Shown here piece by piece: positions 25,278 to 34,425 of a DNA stretch of 64,000 nt (positions within the stretch are counted from its first letter, which is position 1; every line of letters starts with the position of its first letter). The stretch is from Streptomyces dioscori (lineage in GTDB: Bacteria > Actinomycetota > Actinomycetes > Streptomycetales > Streptomycetaceae). Location: contig NZ_KZ679048.1 in the NCBI RefSeq assembly GCF_003024195.1, positions 248,001 through 312,000 on the forward strand, read 5' to 3'. The notes under the pieces are model-generated. The model did not search any database. It was not told the DNA's origin and saw nothing but the letters and a program-made list of their open reading frames with translations. Both the position numbers and the translations under genes were made by a program.

Positions 25278-26003
25278 TCAGGAATCGCTGAACTTGTCCG
25301 CCAGGCCCTTCTCCAGGTAGTCGTCCGGCAGGTCATGGATGACCAACTCGGCGTCGGTGCGCTCGGCGTGCAGCCGCCAGTACGCGTCGGCCATCGTCTC
25401 GGGCTGGGAGTCGTGGCCGCCCTGGCCGATGAAGGCGGCGATCGCCACATGCGCGGCGTAGACGCCGGTACCGGAGAGCGCAGCATGCAGATTGAGGATC
25501 CAGTTACGCATCCCACCGGTGGCGATCTGAACGTTTGCCACGTGTGGCGCGATCATCGGTCCCGAACCCGCGCCACTGCTGACCAGGACCGTTCCGGTGC
25601 CGCGTTCGAGCATGCCGGGCAGGACGTGCTGCACCGCTGCCACGCCACCGAGCAGGTAGAGATCCAGCTGGGCCAGAACCGCGTCGACGGTGACCTTCGT
25701 GGCTTCGACGAGCGGCGCCCGACGCAGGTCAGCCGGGGCCGGCGCGGGGGAGTACTCAAGCACGTCGATCGGCCCCAGGCGTTCCTCTGCGGCGGCCAGC
25801 GCCGCATGCAGGGCAGGCCGATCGGTTACGTCGGCCGGGAAGACCCCGACCCGGGTGCCCGTATCGGCCAGATCGTCGGCCACCTTCTGCAGCGTCGTAC
25901 GGTTGCGGGCGATCAGCGCCACGTCGAACCCCTCGGCGGCGAACCGCCGACTGATCGCCTGACCCAGTTGTGGGCCCGCTCCAACGACCGCGATCGTGCT
26001 CAA
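25278..26003 (-). CDS. SDR-fold protein lacking the catalytic Tyr motif
   Basis: 241 aa Rossmann-fold protein: VVGAGPQLGQAISRRFAAEG (dinucleotide loop, residues about 5-25), ARNRTTLQKVADDL, PADVTD. Where classical SDRs have YxxxK it reads VQIATGGMRNW, so the Tyr is absent and the Lys is missing. It may bind a cofactor without standard SDR chemistry. The TTG start at 26003 is supported by GAGGTG five bases upstream and the natural N-terminus STIAVVGAG. Divergent from an AraC regulator, as is often seen for such pairs. Confidence 0.82.
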   Translation of the reverse strand: MSTIAVVGAGPQLGQAISRRFAAEGFDVALIARNRTTLQKVADDLADTGTRVGVFPADVTDRPALHAALAAAEERLGPIDVLEYSPAPAPADLRRAPLVEATKVTVDAVLAQLDLYLLGGVAAVQHVLPGMLERGTGTVLVSSGAGSGPMIAPHVANVQIATGGMRNWILNLHAALSGTGVYAAHVAIAAFIGQGGHDSQPETMADAYWRLHAERTDAELVIHDLPDDYLEKGLADKFSDS

Positions 26004-26117
26004 TTCGCCACCTCGTTACCATCGTTCTTGTTCTGCTTCGCATGGCAACCATAGAAAGGGCTCCGTCCCGGCGGCTTGGACCGGCGCGACAGCCCGAACG
26101 GAAGATTCGCGACACCA

Positions 26118-27116
26118 ATGAACGGCAATTTGTCGGTGATCCTTAGCGGTGCGAACGCATTCAGCGACTTCGCACGTGAGTGGCAGACCCGGATGGGCGA
26201 GACCTTTGCTCTGGCATCCTTCGACAGGAGTACCGTCGCCGGCTTCGCGGTCAGATCGCGCGGTTTTCGAGTACGGGACGTGCTGTTCAACCGCTTCGAG
26301 AACGCGGCCGTACTGCGGACGGCGGGCCAGCGTGTCGGAACCGAAGATCACGTACGACTGTGGATTGTCCACCGGGGTGCCTGGCGGTTCGGAGAACCGG
26401 GAGGGATCGAGCACACGACACCGGCCGGCCGCTTACTGCTCCAGACGGGAGAGCTGTCCCACTTCTCTGCGGCGCCAGGCACCACGGGCCAGGTGCTCGT
26501 ACTGCCTGCCGCGGAGATTCGGCGCGGCCGGGGCCGGCCGGTCACTGGTTTGGCCGACACGGCCGAGGTACGGTTACTGACCGCACACGCCACCCTGGTG
26601 AGCCGCATGTTGGACGGTCTCGGCCCCGCCGGGATCAATGCCACCCGCGACACCCTGGCCGAGTTGGCCCGGGCTGCTGCCGGAGGCGGCCTGGATGACG
26701 TGGAGCCCCTGCTGTCGCCGGCACTGGCCCAGGCCGCTCGGGACCTAGCCGACCGGCGGCTCACCGACCCCGCTCTCTCCGCTGCGGCTCTCGCGCGGAA
26801 ACTGAACGTCTCCGCGCGTACCCTCCAGCGGGCCTTCGCCAATGAGGGCCAGTCACTGAGCGCCTACATCCGGGAGCGGCGACTCGACGAGGCGCGCCGC
26901 GCGCTCATCACACCGCACCGGCGTATGTCCATCACAGAGATCGCCGCCCGCTGGCAGTTTGCCGACAGTGGCCACTTTGCCCGTGCCTTCCGTAAGCGCT
27001 ACGACCAGACTCCAACCGACTACGCCGCGACCGTCACTTGTGAATCGGACGTCCCCGGTTTGAGGACTCGCGACCGCTCTGTGATGGAAAGGGCGACCAG
27101 AGCCTCGACCCCGTAG
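26118..27116 (+). CDS. AraC-family regulator with two TTA codons
   Basis: 332 aa. The N-terminal half is an AraC-type sensor resembling the AraC_binding_2 group (LWIVHRGAWRF, TPAGRLLLQTGELSHFS). The C-terminal DNA-binding domain has both helix-turn-helix units: LSAAALARKLNVSARTLQRAF (about residues 218-238) and ITEIAARWQFADSGHFARAF (about 270-290) followed by YDQTPTDY. TTA codons lie at 26433 and 26574, so in Streptomyces it would need the bldA leucyl tRNA. ATG 26118 is chosen; TTG 26076 is possible. Likely controls the divergent SDR-fold gene. Confidence 0.88.
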   Translation: MNGNLSVILSGANAFSDFAREWQTRMGETFALASFDRSTVAGFAVRSRGFRVRDVLFNRFENAAVLRTAGQRVGTEDHVRLWIVHRGAWRFGEPGGIEHTTPAGRLLLQTGELSHFSAAPGTTGQVLVLPAAEIRRGRGRPVTGLADTAEVRLLTAHATLVSRMLDGLGPAGINATRDTLAELARAAAGGGLDDVEPLLSPALAQAARDLADRRLTDPALSAAALARKLNVSARTLQRAFANEGQSLSAYIRERRLDEARRALITPHRRMSITEIAARWQFADSGHFARAFRKRYDQTPTDYAATVTCESDVPGLRTRDRSVMERATRASTP

Positions 27117-27130
27117 AGACGGGGCCGAGG
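27103..27130 (+). terminator. Hairpin terminator at the AraC gene end
   Basis: CCTCGACCCCGT, 4-base loop, ACGGGGCCGAGG: a 12-bp stem with one mismatch that spans the AraC stop codon. Confidence 0.75.
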
Positions 27131-27133
27131 TCT

Positions 27134-27317
27134 TCCGTGGGAGAAGCAAGTCAGTCCTTTCCGCGACCAGTTCGTAGGAGCGGGCCCGAGTCTTCGCATC
27201 CGTGATCGGCCTGCACGCCATGAGTACGCCGGAATCGAAGGAGTTGACCAGGTCTTTCAGCTGTGCCTGGATGGATTCCTGATTGCCCTGGATGCGGTAC
27301 TTACGTATTTCGCTCAC
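27134..27317 (-). pseudogene. Possible 3'-truncated small gene
   Basis: From GTG 27317 (AGGAAG eight bases upstream) the minus strand reads VSEIRKYRIQGNQESIQAQL, then KDLVNSFDSGVLMACRP and ITDAKTRARSYELVAERTD, text that looks coding. The frame then runs without a stop into the AraC terminator and gene, so the 3' end seems lost. Family not recognised. Confidence 0.35.
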
Positions 27318-28060
27318 GGCTGCTTCTTCCTCAGCTGTGAACACGTGGCCGGCTGCGGAGCGGACGTCGTGCCACGGCCCCTCACGCCTAACCTGTTCCC
27401 GAAATGCCCTGCTGGATCTGTAGGGGCCGTACCAGCGTCCCAGCGTCGGCATCGGTCTTCGCGCAGATGACTGCGCTGAACACCACATCGGGTGCCTGAC
27501 TCCATACGGCAGGACGGGAACACTCGCGGTAGAGGTCCACTGTCTCGAATCGCCCTGCGGCCAGATGCGGTAGGCGAATGCCGAGGTGAGTCCTAGAACG
27601 GCAGGCAGCGTTGCGCCCGCGATGCTGGAGGCAAGGAGCTACGGTTCAATGACAACATCCGAAGCACACGATGACTCCGAGGTCCAAGGCGAGGTCGTTC
27701 CCGAGACGACGTCGCCGACCGGAGGGATTGCATCGTGCAACAACTATCGAGGACGCTTCGTACGCGGATCGGACTGCGGGGGTTTTGGCTCGCCTCTCCG
27801 CCGCCGGCCTGACGACCAGCCCGATGAGGACCGGGCAGGCCAACGCTGGGTACGGTTCGTGCAACACGACCTTCTCGTCAACGCAACGTCTGTCGACGCC
27901 GACCTCCGCGGCCGAGATCGGCGTCGACTGCCTTGCTGACGAATACCCCGGTATCGCACGAGCCCCACGAGCTTGCGGAGCGGTTACGGGGCGCGCTCGT
28001 TGGTGGAGGAGGATGCGTCATGTCGTCCCGTCGTGTCGGCTCGCCAGGCCACGAATAAGG
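27318..28060. other. Non-coding or degraded stretch
   Basis: Several short overlapping frames on both strands but none with family similarity, ribosome site and consistent codon bias together. Base composition is lower in GC than the surroundings. I see no identifiable gene. Confidence 0.45.
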
Positions 28061-28861
28061 GAAACAAAATGGCGTGACGTGCGAGCTGTAGCTCATACCG
28101 TCGAAGCTGTTGATCAGTGACGACCCGTCAGTCATGGCTCGGCCCAGGACAGCCAGTTCCTCAGTGGAGAGCCCATCGTTCGCTCCGAGCACCGGTGTCA
28201 GGACGTCGACCCATGACGCGTGGGCGAATTCGCGGATGCGGCACACGGCAGTGCTCACGGCCTCGGCGTCCTTCTGCGGTCCCACGCTGATCGCCAGCAG
28301 AAGGCGAAGGTAGCCGTGCCGCTCGTCGAGAGAGGCACATGCGGGCCCCCTGAGTCGGTGACATGGACGCAGTGTGCGCCGTAGGACGCCATCAGCTTGG
28401 CCTGGCGGGAGAGTACGGCCGGTTCGCCATGAGAGACATCAAGAGGAAACCGGCGACATCCATGCCGAGCTGCCGTGCGGCCGTGATGTGCTGGGCGGCG
28501 ATGTCGGCCTCGGTGCAGTGGGTGGCCACCCGGACCGAACGGATGCCAGGTGTGTGGGCCTGTTGAGATGGTGGATGGTGCCAATGCCGGGCAGCAGGAG
28601 AGCGGTGGGGATCGCCCTGAGGGTGCCGTCCACGACTGCCTCGATCCACTCCCAGTCGGTGTGGGCCACGACACCGTAGTTGACACTTGACCCGGCGAGA
28701 CCATCGCCGTGGGCAATCTCGATGTCCGCAACGCCAGAGGCATCCAGCGCGGCGGCCATGGATCGGGCCTGGGCGATGGTGTAACGGCGGCGGACCGCAT
28801 GCATGCCGTCTCGCAGGGTCACGTCCCGTATGTACAGGGGAGGGGAGACGGTGGTGGTCAT
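28061..28861 (-). pseudogene. 4-hydroxy-2-oxovalerate aldolase (mhpE-like), broken
   Basis: Starts intact at ATG 28861 with [20 protein letters not shown], the first TIM-barrel strand with the catalytic Arg-Asp pair of the DmpG/MhpE family. The frame shifts after PGIGTIHHL (about 28570): the homologous text continues in a second frame as [20 protein letters not shown] and in a third as [21 protein letters not shown] (near 28350). Beyond that point (28061-28330) the coding-like text no longer resembles the aldolase, so the C-terminal half with the metal-binding HxH site is gone. It overlaps mhpF by four bases. It would have cleaved 4-hydroxy-2-oxoacids to pyruvate and an aldehyde. Confidence 0.8.
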
Positions 28862-29604
28862 CGCGCGGCCCCTTCCAACAGGGGGTGTGCTGCCATGCGC
28901 TCTGCGGTGCGCAACGCGGCCGAGGTCATGATGTCGAGGTTTCCGGCGTAGGCCGGAAGATAGTTGGCGGCGCCTTCGACCTCCAGGAACACGGATACCT
29001 TCAGTGCTTCGCCGGTGCAGTCCGGAGCCAGGGTGTGCAACGGTTCACCGGGCCTCTCGTCGATGTTGGCTCGGGTACCGGGACCCGCGGAGCGGGAAGA
29101 GACGGACGCGACGATCTCTCCGTAGTGGACCGGGGAGACCTGGTTGATCGCTCCGACCACAGGAATGGTGGCCCGCCCGCCGCAAGTGACCATGTTGACG
29201 TTCGGAACGTCGAGGTGACTGTCCCCGTTGACGGGGGAAACGACGTACGGACCGACCGCCGCAGGAGTCAGGTCGATCAGTGTGCGACCCAGCGGACGCA
29301 GTTCCTCGTCGTGGTGGCGCTGGGCGCCGGCCGACGTCGCAGCGAATACGTACTGGACGTCCGCGAACTCGTCCATCGCCATCAGCCCTTCGACACCCCG
29401 GTGTGTGGTGGCCACGTTCAGGCGGCGGGCCCTGGCCAGGCCGTCGGAGTCCGGGTCGACCCCGGCCATCGCGGCGATCTCCAGCGTCTCGGAGAGTCGA
29501 AGGATTTTGATCACGAGGTCGGTGCCGATGTTCCCGGACCCGATGACGGCGACCTTGGTACGGCGTTTAGGGACGTCGGTCGCTGCTCGTTGCTTCGGTC
29601 GCAT
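28858..29604 (-). CDS. Acetaldehyde dehydrogenase (acylating), internally deleted
   Basis: MhpF/BphJ-type enzyme that oxidises the aldehyde from the aldolase to acyl-CoA. NAD loop [18 protein letters not shown], the catalytic Cys motif [14 protein letters not shown] (about residue 130) and [15 protein letters not shown] are all present. After NIDE it jumps to [19 protein letters not shown] and then [21 protein letters not shown]; relatives have about 65 more residues between. The protein is 248 aa against about 310. The deletion is in frame, so the gene stays open but activity is doubtful. ATG 29604 overlaps the mhpD end by 38 bp; four-base overlap with the aldolase. Confidence 0.82.
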   Translation of the reverse strand: MRPKQRAATDVPKRRTKVAVIGSGNIGTDLVIKILRLSETLEIAAMAGVDPDSDGLARARRLNVATTHRGVEGLMAMDEFADVQYVFAATSAGAQRHHDEELRPLGRTLIDLTPAAVGPYVVSPVNGDSHLDVPNVNMVTCGGRATIPVVGAINQVSPVHYGEIVASVSSRSAGPGTRANIDERPGEPLHTLAPDCTGEALKVSVFLEVEGAANYLPAYAGNLDIMTSAALRTAERMAAHPLLEGAAR

Positions 29605-30412
29605 CCGGAGCGAAGCGGACGAGGACGCCGCCCAGGCCCGAAATGTCCGCCTCGAACGTGTCACCTGCCTGAGCGGGCACCATGGGGCCGAGCGCCCCGG
29701 TCAGTACGACGTCACCTGCCCGCAACGGATCGCCGAGCCCGGCGAGCACCGAGGCCAGCCAGACAGTAGCGTTGAGCGGGCTGCCGAGACAGGCGGCGCC
29801 AGTGCCCTCGGACACCACTGCGCCGTCCCGGGACATCGACATCTCCACAGCCCGTAGGTCCACCTGGGTCAGAGGTACGGGGGTGCCGCCCAGGACGTAC
29901 AGACCGCATGAGGCGTTGTCCGCGACAGTGTCGACGATCGAGATGTCCCAGTCGGCAATCCTGCTGTCCACGATCTCCAGGGCGGGCAGCGCGAAGTCGA
30001 CCGCACGCAGCACGTCGACGAGCGTGCACACGCGCTGCGGCAGGTCACGCCCAAGCACCAACGCGACCTCAGCTTCCACTTTCGGTTGAAGCAGCGCTCC
30101 GCTCGGTACCGTACCGCCCTGCGGCACTTCCATGTCGGCGAACAGTGCCCCGAAGTCCGGTTGATCCACGCCGAGTTGAGACTGCACCGCCGCCGAGGTC
30201 AGACCGATCTTGCGGCCGACAATCCGGCGGCCCGTGGCCTGGCCACGCTGGATGTTCAGGCGCTGGACGGCATACGCGCTCTCGATGTCGGTGTCACCGA
30301 GGAGCGAGCGCACCGGCGGGCAGGCGGCACCCGAGCGGGCGGCGTCGAGCAGCGCGTCTGCAGCCTTGACGATTTCTGCTGTAACGGCCTCGGCTGGTGC
30401 GGTTGATGACAC
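29567..30412 (-). CDS. mhpD: 2-keto-4-pentenoate hydratase (MhpD family)
   Basis: 281 aa, complete. It hydrates 2-hydroxypenta-2,4-dienoate to 4-hydroxy-2-oxovalerate in the lower meta-cleavage pathway of aromatic acids. Family marks include [52 protein letters not shown] (metal-binding Glu residues) and [18 protein letters not shown] 30412 has GGAGG six bases before it. First gene of the mhpD-F-E operon, divergent from an IclR regulator. It is the only member of the three that appears undamaged. Confidence 0.88.
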   Translation of the reverse strand: MSSTAPAEAVTAEIVKAADALLDAARSGAACPPVRSLLGDTDIESAYAVQRLNIQRGQATGRRIVGRKIGLTSAAVQSQLGVDQPDFGALFADMEVPQGGTVPSGALLQPKVEAEVALVLGRDLPQRVCTLVDVLRAVDFALPALEIVDSRIADWDISIVDTVADNASCGLYVLGGTPVPLTQVDLRAVEMSMSRDGAVVSEGTGAACLGSPLNATVWLASVLAGLGDPLRAGDVVLTGALGPMVPAQAGDTFEADISGLGGVLVRFAPDATEATSSDRRP

Positions 30413-30518
30413 GGGTGTCCTCCACGGGGCTGCGAACGAGGGTCTCCCCGCGTTCTGCTACGTAACAGATAGTGAGCCAGGTATAGACACGAGACACCTG
30501 CGAGACAATCTTTGTTCC

Positions 30519-31271
30519 ATGACGCGGAACAGTGCGGGCGGGAATATGCTGGAAAAATCAGCTCTTATTCTGAATAGTTTTTTGCCCGATGGTGGTCCGT
30601 ACCGCCTCTCGGAACTAGTGGCGAGAACGGGCCTGTCCAAACCGACCGCACACCGGCTCACCGCGGACCTCACACGCCTCGGCTGGCTTGAGCGCACCGG
30701 TGCTCATTACCGGCTCGGTGCGAAACTCTTCGAACTGGGGGCGCTGGTGCCACGGCGCCGCGACCTGCGAGAGACTGCACTGCCCTTTCTGCAGGATCTC
30801 TTCGAAGCCACCCATGAGATTGTCCACCTGGGCGTTCGCGAGGGGCTCGACGTGGTCTACCTGGAACGCATCCACGGCCATAACGCCATATGGCTGCCCT
30901 CCCGCATCGGTGGCAGCCTCCCGCTGACTTGCACCGGTGTGGGCAAAGCCTTGCTCGCTTTTTCCGATGCCGAACTGACCGAGCGGGTGCTCTCCCAGCC
31001 ACTGCCAAGGCTCACCCCGTACACGATCACTGATCCGGAACAGCTGCGTACCTCCTTGGAGCAGACTCAGGTCTCCGGCCTCGCGTACGAGGAACAGGAG
31101 GCTGCCAAAGGCGTTAGCTGCATCGCCGCTCCGGTCTTCGTGGCTGGTACCGCGGTTGCTGCCCTGTCCGTGGCGGTCCCCAGGGCGAGGTTCCGCCCCG
31201 CCCAGCTGGCCCCGGCGGTACGAACGGCTGCACTGGGGCTCTCGCGCGCATTGCGTGGCGGGACGAGGTGA
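30519..31271 (+). CDS. IclR-family regulator of the meta-cleavage operon
   Basis: 250 aa. The N-terminal winged helix reads YRLSELVARTGLSKPTAHRLTADL (about residues 30-53). The IclR effector domain follows, with HLGVREGLDVVYLERI, LPLTCTGVGKALLAF and GVSCIAAPVF. Start ATG 30519 gives MTRNSAGGNMLEKSALIL, the usual IclR opening; ATG 30546 is possible. An inverted repeat, TGTTCC-N7-GGAACA at 30513-30531, overlaps the chosen start and could be an operator. It presumably controls the divergent mhpD operon. Confidence 0.88.
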   Translation: MTRNSAGGNMLEKSALILNSFLPDGGPYRLSELVARTGLSKPTAHRLTADLTRLGWLERTGAHYRLGAKLFELGALVPRRRDLRETALPFLQDLFEATHEIVHLGVREGLDVVYLERIHGHNAIWLPSRIGGSLPLTCTGVGKALLAFSDAELTERVLSQPLPRLTPYTITDPEQLRTSLEQTQVSGLAYEEQEAAKGVSCIAAPVFVAGTAVAALSVAVPRARFRPAQLAPAVRTAALGLSRALRGGTR

Positions 31272-31307
31272 TTCGCCTGGTCGACCTGCTGCGGCTTCTG
31301 TGGCAAC

Positions 31308-31360
31308 CCGGCGCCCTGTGATGCACCGCATCTGACGCCGCGCGCTGTTCCGTCGGGAAC
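31308..31360 (-). repeat. 53-bp dispersed intergenic element, copy A
   Basis: Read on the minus strand, 43 of 53 positions match 59981-60033. The shared core is AGCGCG-GGCGTC-GATGCGGTGC. Both copies are intergenic: this one is downstream of an iclR gene, the other upstream of an MHS transporter gene. Confidence 0.7.
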
Positions 31361-31734
31361 TACGGGGGAGCCCTTAGTCTTCTGAGCCCAAGAGCTCCGT
31401 AGGCAGATGCCGGTCCCGGCAAGCACGTGATGTCGGCGGAGGGCCTCGCCGCACGTGGGGGAACGACGCACAACTGCGTCGGCCGAACAGTCGCGGGCGA
31501 AGCGGGCGAGGCCATCGCCGATGTGGCAGCAGAGTTCCTGCACGCGCCGGGAACGAGTCGTTCGCCTGCGCGCTCAGCGGCATTCGGTTCGGCGGCGTTT
31601 TCCGTATAGTGGCGAATTGCCCCGGACTTGTTCCAGGAGTACGAGCATCTGGACGTTCCCCGGGTGCTCTTGTCGGATAGGGGCGATGATGCCGGCCGAG
31701 CCGTCGTCGCTCCAGACCGCGTCCCCCCTCTACG
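31361..31734. other. Stretch with no identifiable gene
   Basis: Fragments of open frame on both strands. The minus strand near 31620-31720 gives GIIAPIRQEHPGNVQMLVLL and EQVRGNSPLYGKRRR, which reads as a truncated C-terminus I cannot place. GAGCCCTTAG at 31368-31377 is repeated at 32503. Confidence 0.4.
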
Positions 31735-32500
31735 GGTGACTTGACCTGCTGTGACTTGGGCACCGGACGTAGCCCACGCCGGTCTCTTCCAGCATCCGCC
31801 GGAAGTGCCACCCCCGTCTGTAAGCGGCATCGGCGGTCACCCAGGCGATCGGCAGTGCAGAGTTCAGTGCCCGCCGGACCATGGCACGGGCAAGTTTCGG
31901 CTTGAACGCGAAAGACTTGCCCTCCGGGATCCGGGCGGCGCGACACCGATCGGCATCCTCTGTCCAGGACTTGGGCAGGTAGAGCTCGCGGTCCACCAGG
32001 GCCCGGCCCTTGGCAGAGGTGTAGGCGGCGAACACTGGCAGTTCTCCGTGCGGCCGGCGGTGCCGGAATACTGCCTCTGCACCCCGGCGGAAACGGTGCC
32101 TTTCTTGCGGAAGCCGGTGTCGTCCACGATCAGGACACCGTCCGGCTGCCCGAGCCGCTCCGTCACGTAGTCCCCCCAGCTGATCCGGGTCCTGCCGGCA
32201 CCACGACAGCAGTCGCTGCAGCCCATACAGGGTGTCATTGCCTACGCGCTCGGCTATCTGCCAGCTGTTCTTGCGGCCCACAGGGCCCAGCAGGCCACGC
32301 ACGTAGTCCCGCATCCGCCACCGCGGCTCGACGCGGCCGAACCGCTCGTCCACCCGCAGCAGCAACGATTCCAACTCGGCTTCCCACGAACCGACTTCGT
32401 TGTCGCTTTCCATGTCCACAACTGGTTCAACACGCCCCGATCGAGCGAGTCACGAACCACCACCACCGAGCTCGGCTACGGGAAGCAACAGCTTGTTCAT
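31735..32500 (-). mobile_element. IS701-family transposase remnant
   Basis: The minus strand carries most of an IS701 transposase in shifting frames: RFGRVEPRWRMRDYVRGLLG then [15 protein letters not shown] (from 32419), [15 protein letters not shown] and [18 protein letters not shown] in a second frame, then [37 protein letters not shown] and VPKSQQVKSPV. The remaining C-terminus is missing. At least three frameshifts; inactive. It abuts the 3' end of the following SDR pseudogene. Confidence 0.85.
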
Positions 32501-32508
32501 GTGAGCCC

Positions 32509-33333
32509 TTAGCGAGCCGTGGTGGGACCGTGGACATCACTGGCGTTGTCGAGGCCGGCCTTGCGGTTGAAGTTGCCGCTGAGGTGTGCCACTCGCTTGC
32601 GGGTCAAGACCCGTGACACGTAAGTGGTCGCGCGATCGGAGAAGCCTCCGGGGAAGGAGACCGTGCGTTAGCGTGTGAAGTCATCAAGCGACTTGGCAGC
32701 AATGCGCTCGGGGGTGACGGCCTTGGGGTTCATACCCGCCGTGGTGCCGTCGAAGAAGCCTGTCTTGACCGGGCCCGGGTGGACGGCCATCACACGCAGG
32801 TCGGTGTCGCGGAGTTCTTCGGCGAGGGCCTCGGTGAATGAGAGTACGAACGCCTTTGTCGCACCGTAACTGGCCTGGAAAGGCATCGGCTGGAAGCCGG
32901 CCACCGAGGAGATGTTGATGATCCCGCCGCGGCCCCGCTCAAGCATGCCGACGCCGATGCTGTGCACCAGGCCCATCAGCGTGGTGATGTTCAGGTCGAC
33001 GGAGTCGACATTGGGTCCGAGCGGTCGCGTGAGGAACGGGCCCACAGCACTCATGCCGGCATTGTTGATCAGCAGATCCACCTCGATGCCTCGTTTGGTC
33101 AGGGTGTCCGCTACAGCCTGCGGCGCACCGCGGTCGAGCAGGTCAGCGGCAACCACCTCTACACGGACGTTGTGGGCGGACCTCAGCTGCGACGCGAGCG
33201 CCTCAAGGACGCTCGCGGAGCGGGCGACCAGGACGAGGTCGGCGCCGCGCGATGCCAGCTGCTGGGCGTAGGAGGCTCCGATCCCTTTCGAAGCGCCGGT
33301 GACCAGAGCAGTAGTTCCGGTATAGGAGGTCAT
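32509..33333 (-). pseudogene. SDR-family dehydrogenase with an in-frame stop
   Basis: From ATG 33333 a normal SDR is read: ALVTGASKGIGASYAQQLA, NNAG, and the SSVAGF...YGATKAF catalytic set. It ends at a TAA at 32668-32670 after 221 codons, with DDFTR as the last residues. Reading straight through that stop in the same frame gives RTVSFPGGFSDRATTYVSRV, then LTRKRVAHLSGNFNRKAGLD, to TAA at 32509-32511. That is exactly the C-terminus expected for this SDR group (about 274 aa in total). So a single nonsense codon truncates the gene; either a pseudogene or, less likely, a readthrough product. Confidence 0.85.
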
Positions 33334-33357
33334 GGGATTTCGGGTCCTTTCATGCAG

Positions 33358-33850
33358 TCATGTACTTCTGCACTGTTTCCAGATCGAAAACAGGCCGGTC
33401 TTCGGAGCGGCCCGGTGAATCATGGGGAGCTGGCAGGAGAGCGCGATGAGCAGGTCGTGCCCTCGGGCGAACGCGGCGTTGAGCGGGTCGTGTGTGCCGC
33501 CGTCCATGTAGCGCCGACCGCAGATCCAGATGACCGGCAGTACGAGAGGGAGAGCGCAACTCGCCGCGACTGCGCGGGGCAGGGAAATTTCCGAGCCGCT
33601 GTCGAAGATGTGGATGTCACCCGAGTCGGCATGCGTGGCTGTACACGCGAAGGTGTCCGGCCAGTCGCTGCCCACTAAGCAGTGGAGGAGCGTGACCGTC
33701 TCCTCGGCGAACGTATTGTCGCCTTGGCCGCGAGAGCACCCAGGGCGCGGCTGGGCCTCTACCAGCGCGTCGAGGACCTTCGGTGTTACTCCCGAGCCTG
33801 GCGGCTGCATGAGCATGCAACGTCCTGACCACGTCCTCCGCTCCTCAGGC
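33358..33850 (-). pseudogene. Patatin-like phospholipase fragment
   Basis: Minus-strand frame ending at 33358 has the second half of a patatin-like lipase: LPRAVAASCALPLVLPVIW and YMDGGTHDPLNAAFARGHD, the latter holding the DG dyad. The N-terminal half with the oxyanion loop and GxSxG serine is absent; upstream text is in other frames and unlike the family. A 3' fragment of a former gene. Confidence 0.65.
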
Positions 33851-33879
33851 GGCGCACCACGCACCGGCGACCGAGCCTG

Positions 33880-34300
33880 AGATGGTGCCGATCACCAGTT
33901 CGCAAGGGAGAAGATCCGGACCGGACGAGAGGCCGGTCAGGCAGCACGCGCGCCGGACGGGTAAGCATGACGGCGTCGCGGCCGGGGGGTGTAGCGGGTT
34001 CAAAGTTTCGCGTGGTCACAGCTTTCGCAGTGACTTCAGCGGGCATGCCATTCGTCGTGAACGGGGCCGAGTTGGCGATGACCATCCGTGTGAGGGGCAC
34101 AGCGCCGGTCCTTGCCGGCGGTCATAGTGGTGACAATTCGATCCGCAGTGACAGTTCCGTCCACCGCCATGTCACTTTTGAGGCAGCCCGGAGCGACCAC
34201 GATCACCTCGACGCCCTGTAGTGCCAGTTCTCTCACGCCGCACCGGAGATCGCGGATGGGCGCCAGTTTGCGCGGCGGCCCGGCCCATCTCTCTGGAGGC
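33880..34300 (-). pseudogene. Remnant of an SDR gene facing tetR
   Basis: The minus strand contains only the second half of an SDR: RELALQGVEVIVVAPGCLKSDM near 34200. A frame shift follows, then PLTRMVIANSAPFTTNGMPA and EVTAKAVTTRNF, and an MLTRPARVLPDRPL tail near 33930. The cofactor loop and YxxxK are missing. It lies where the target gene of the divergent TetR regulator should start, so it was probably that target. Confidence 0.55.
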
Positions 34301-34340
34301 AAAAAACGACCATAACGCCCCTCGTTCCATCGGACTCACG

Positions 34341-34409
34341 TGACAACGTCATATGGCCGAGGCTAGAGATCTCATGTGACGATGTCAACCTAGTGGCGTG
34401 ACGCTGTCA
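34341..34409. promoter_or_regulatory. Three TGAC-N3-GTCA operators upstream of tetR
   Basis: TGACAACGTCA (34341-34351), TGACGATGTCA (34377-34387) and TGACGCTGTCA (34399-34409). All are dyads of the same form, the last ending 17 bp before the tetR start. Strong candidate autoregulatory sites. Confidence 0.8.
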
Positions 34410-34425
34410 CCTGTAACATGGAGGC

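Noticed and set aside
26853-27130. Minus-strand frame running under the 3' end of the AraC gene
   Set aside because: This part is antisense to conserved AraC helices; only the portion upstream of the terminator is kept, as a low-confidence fragment.
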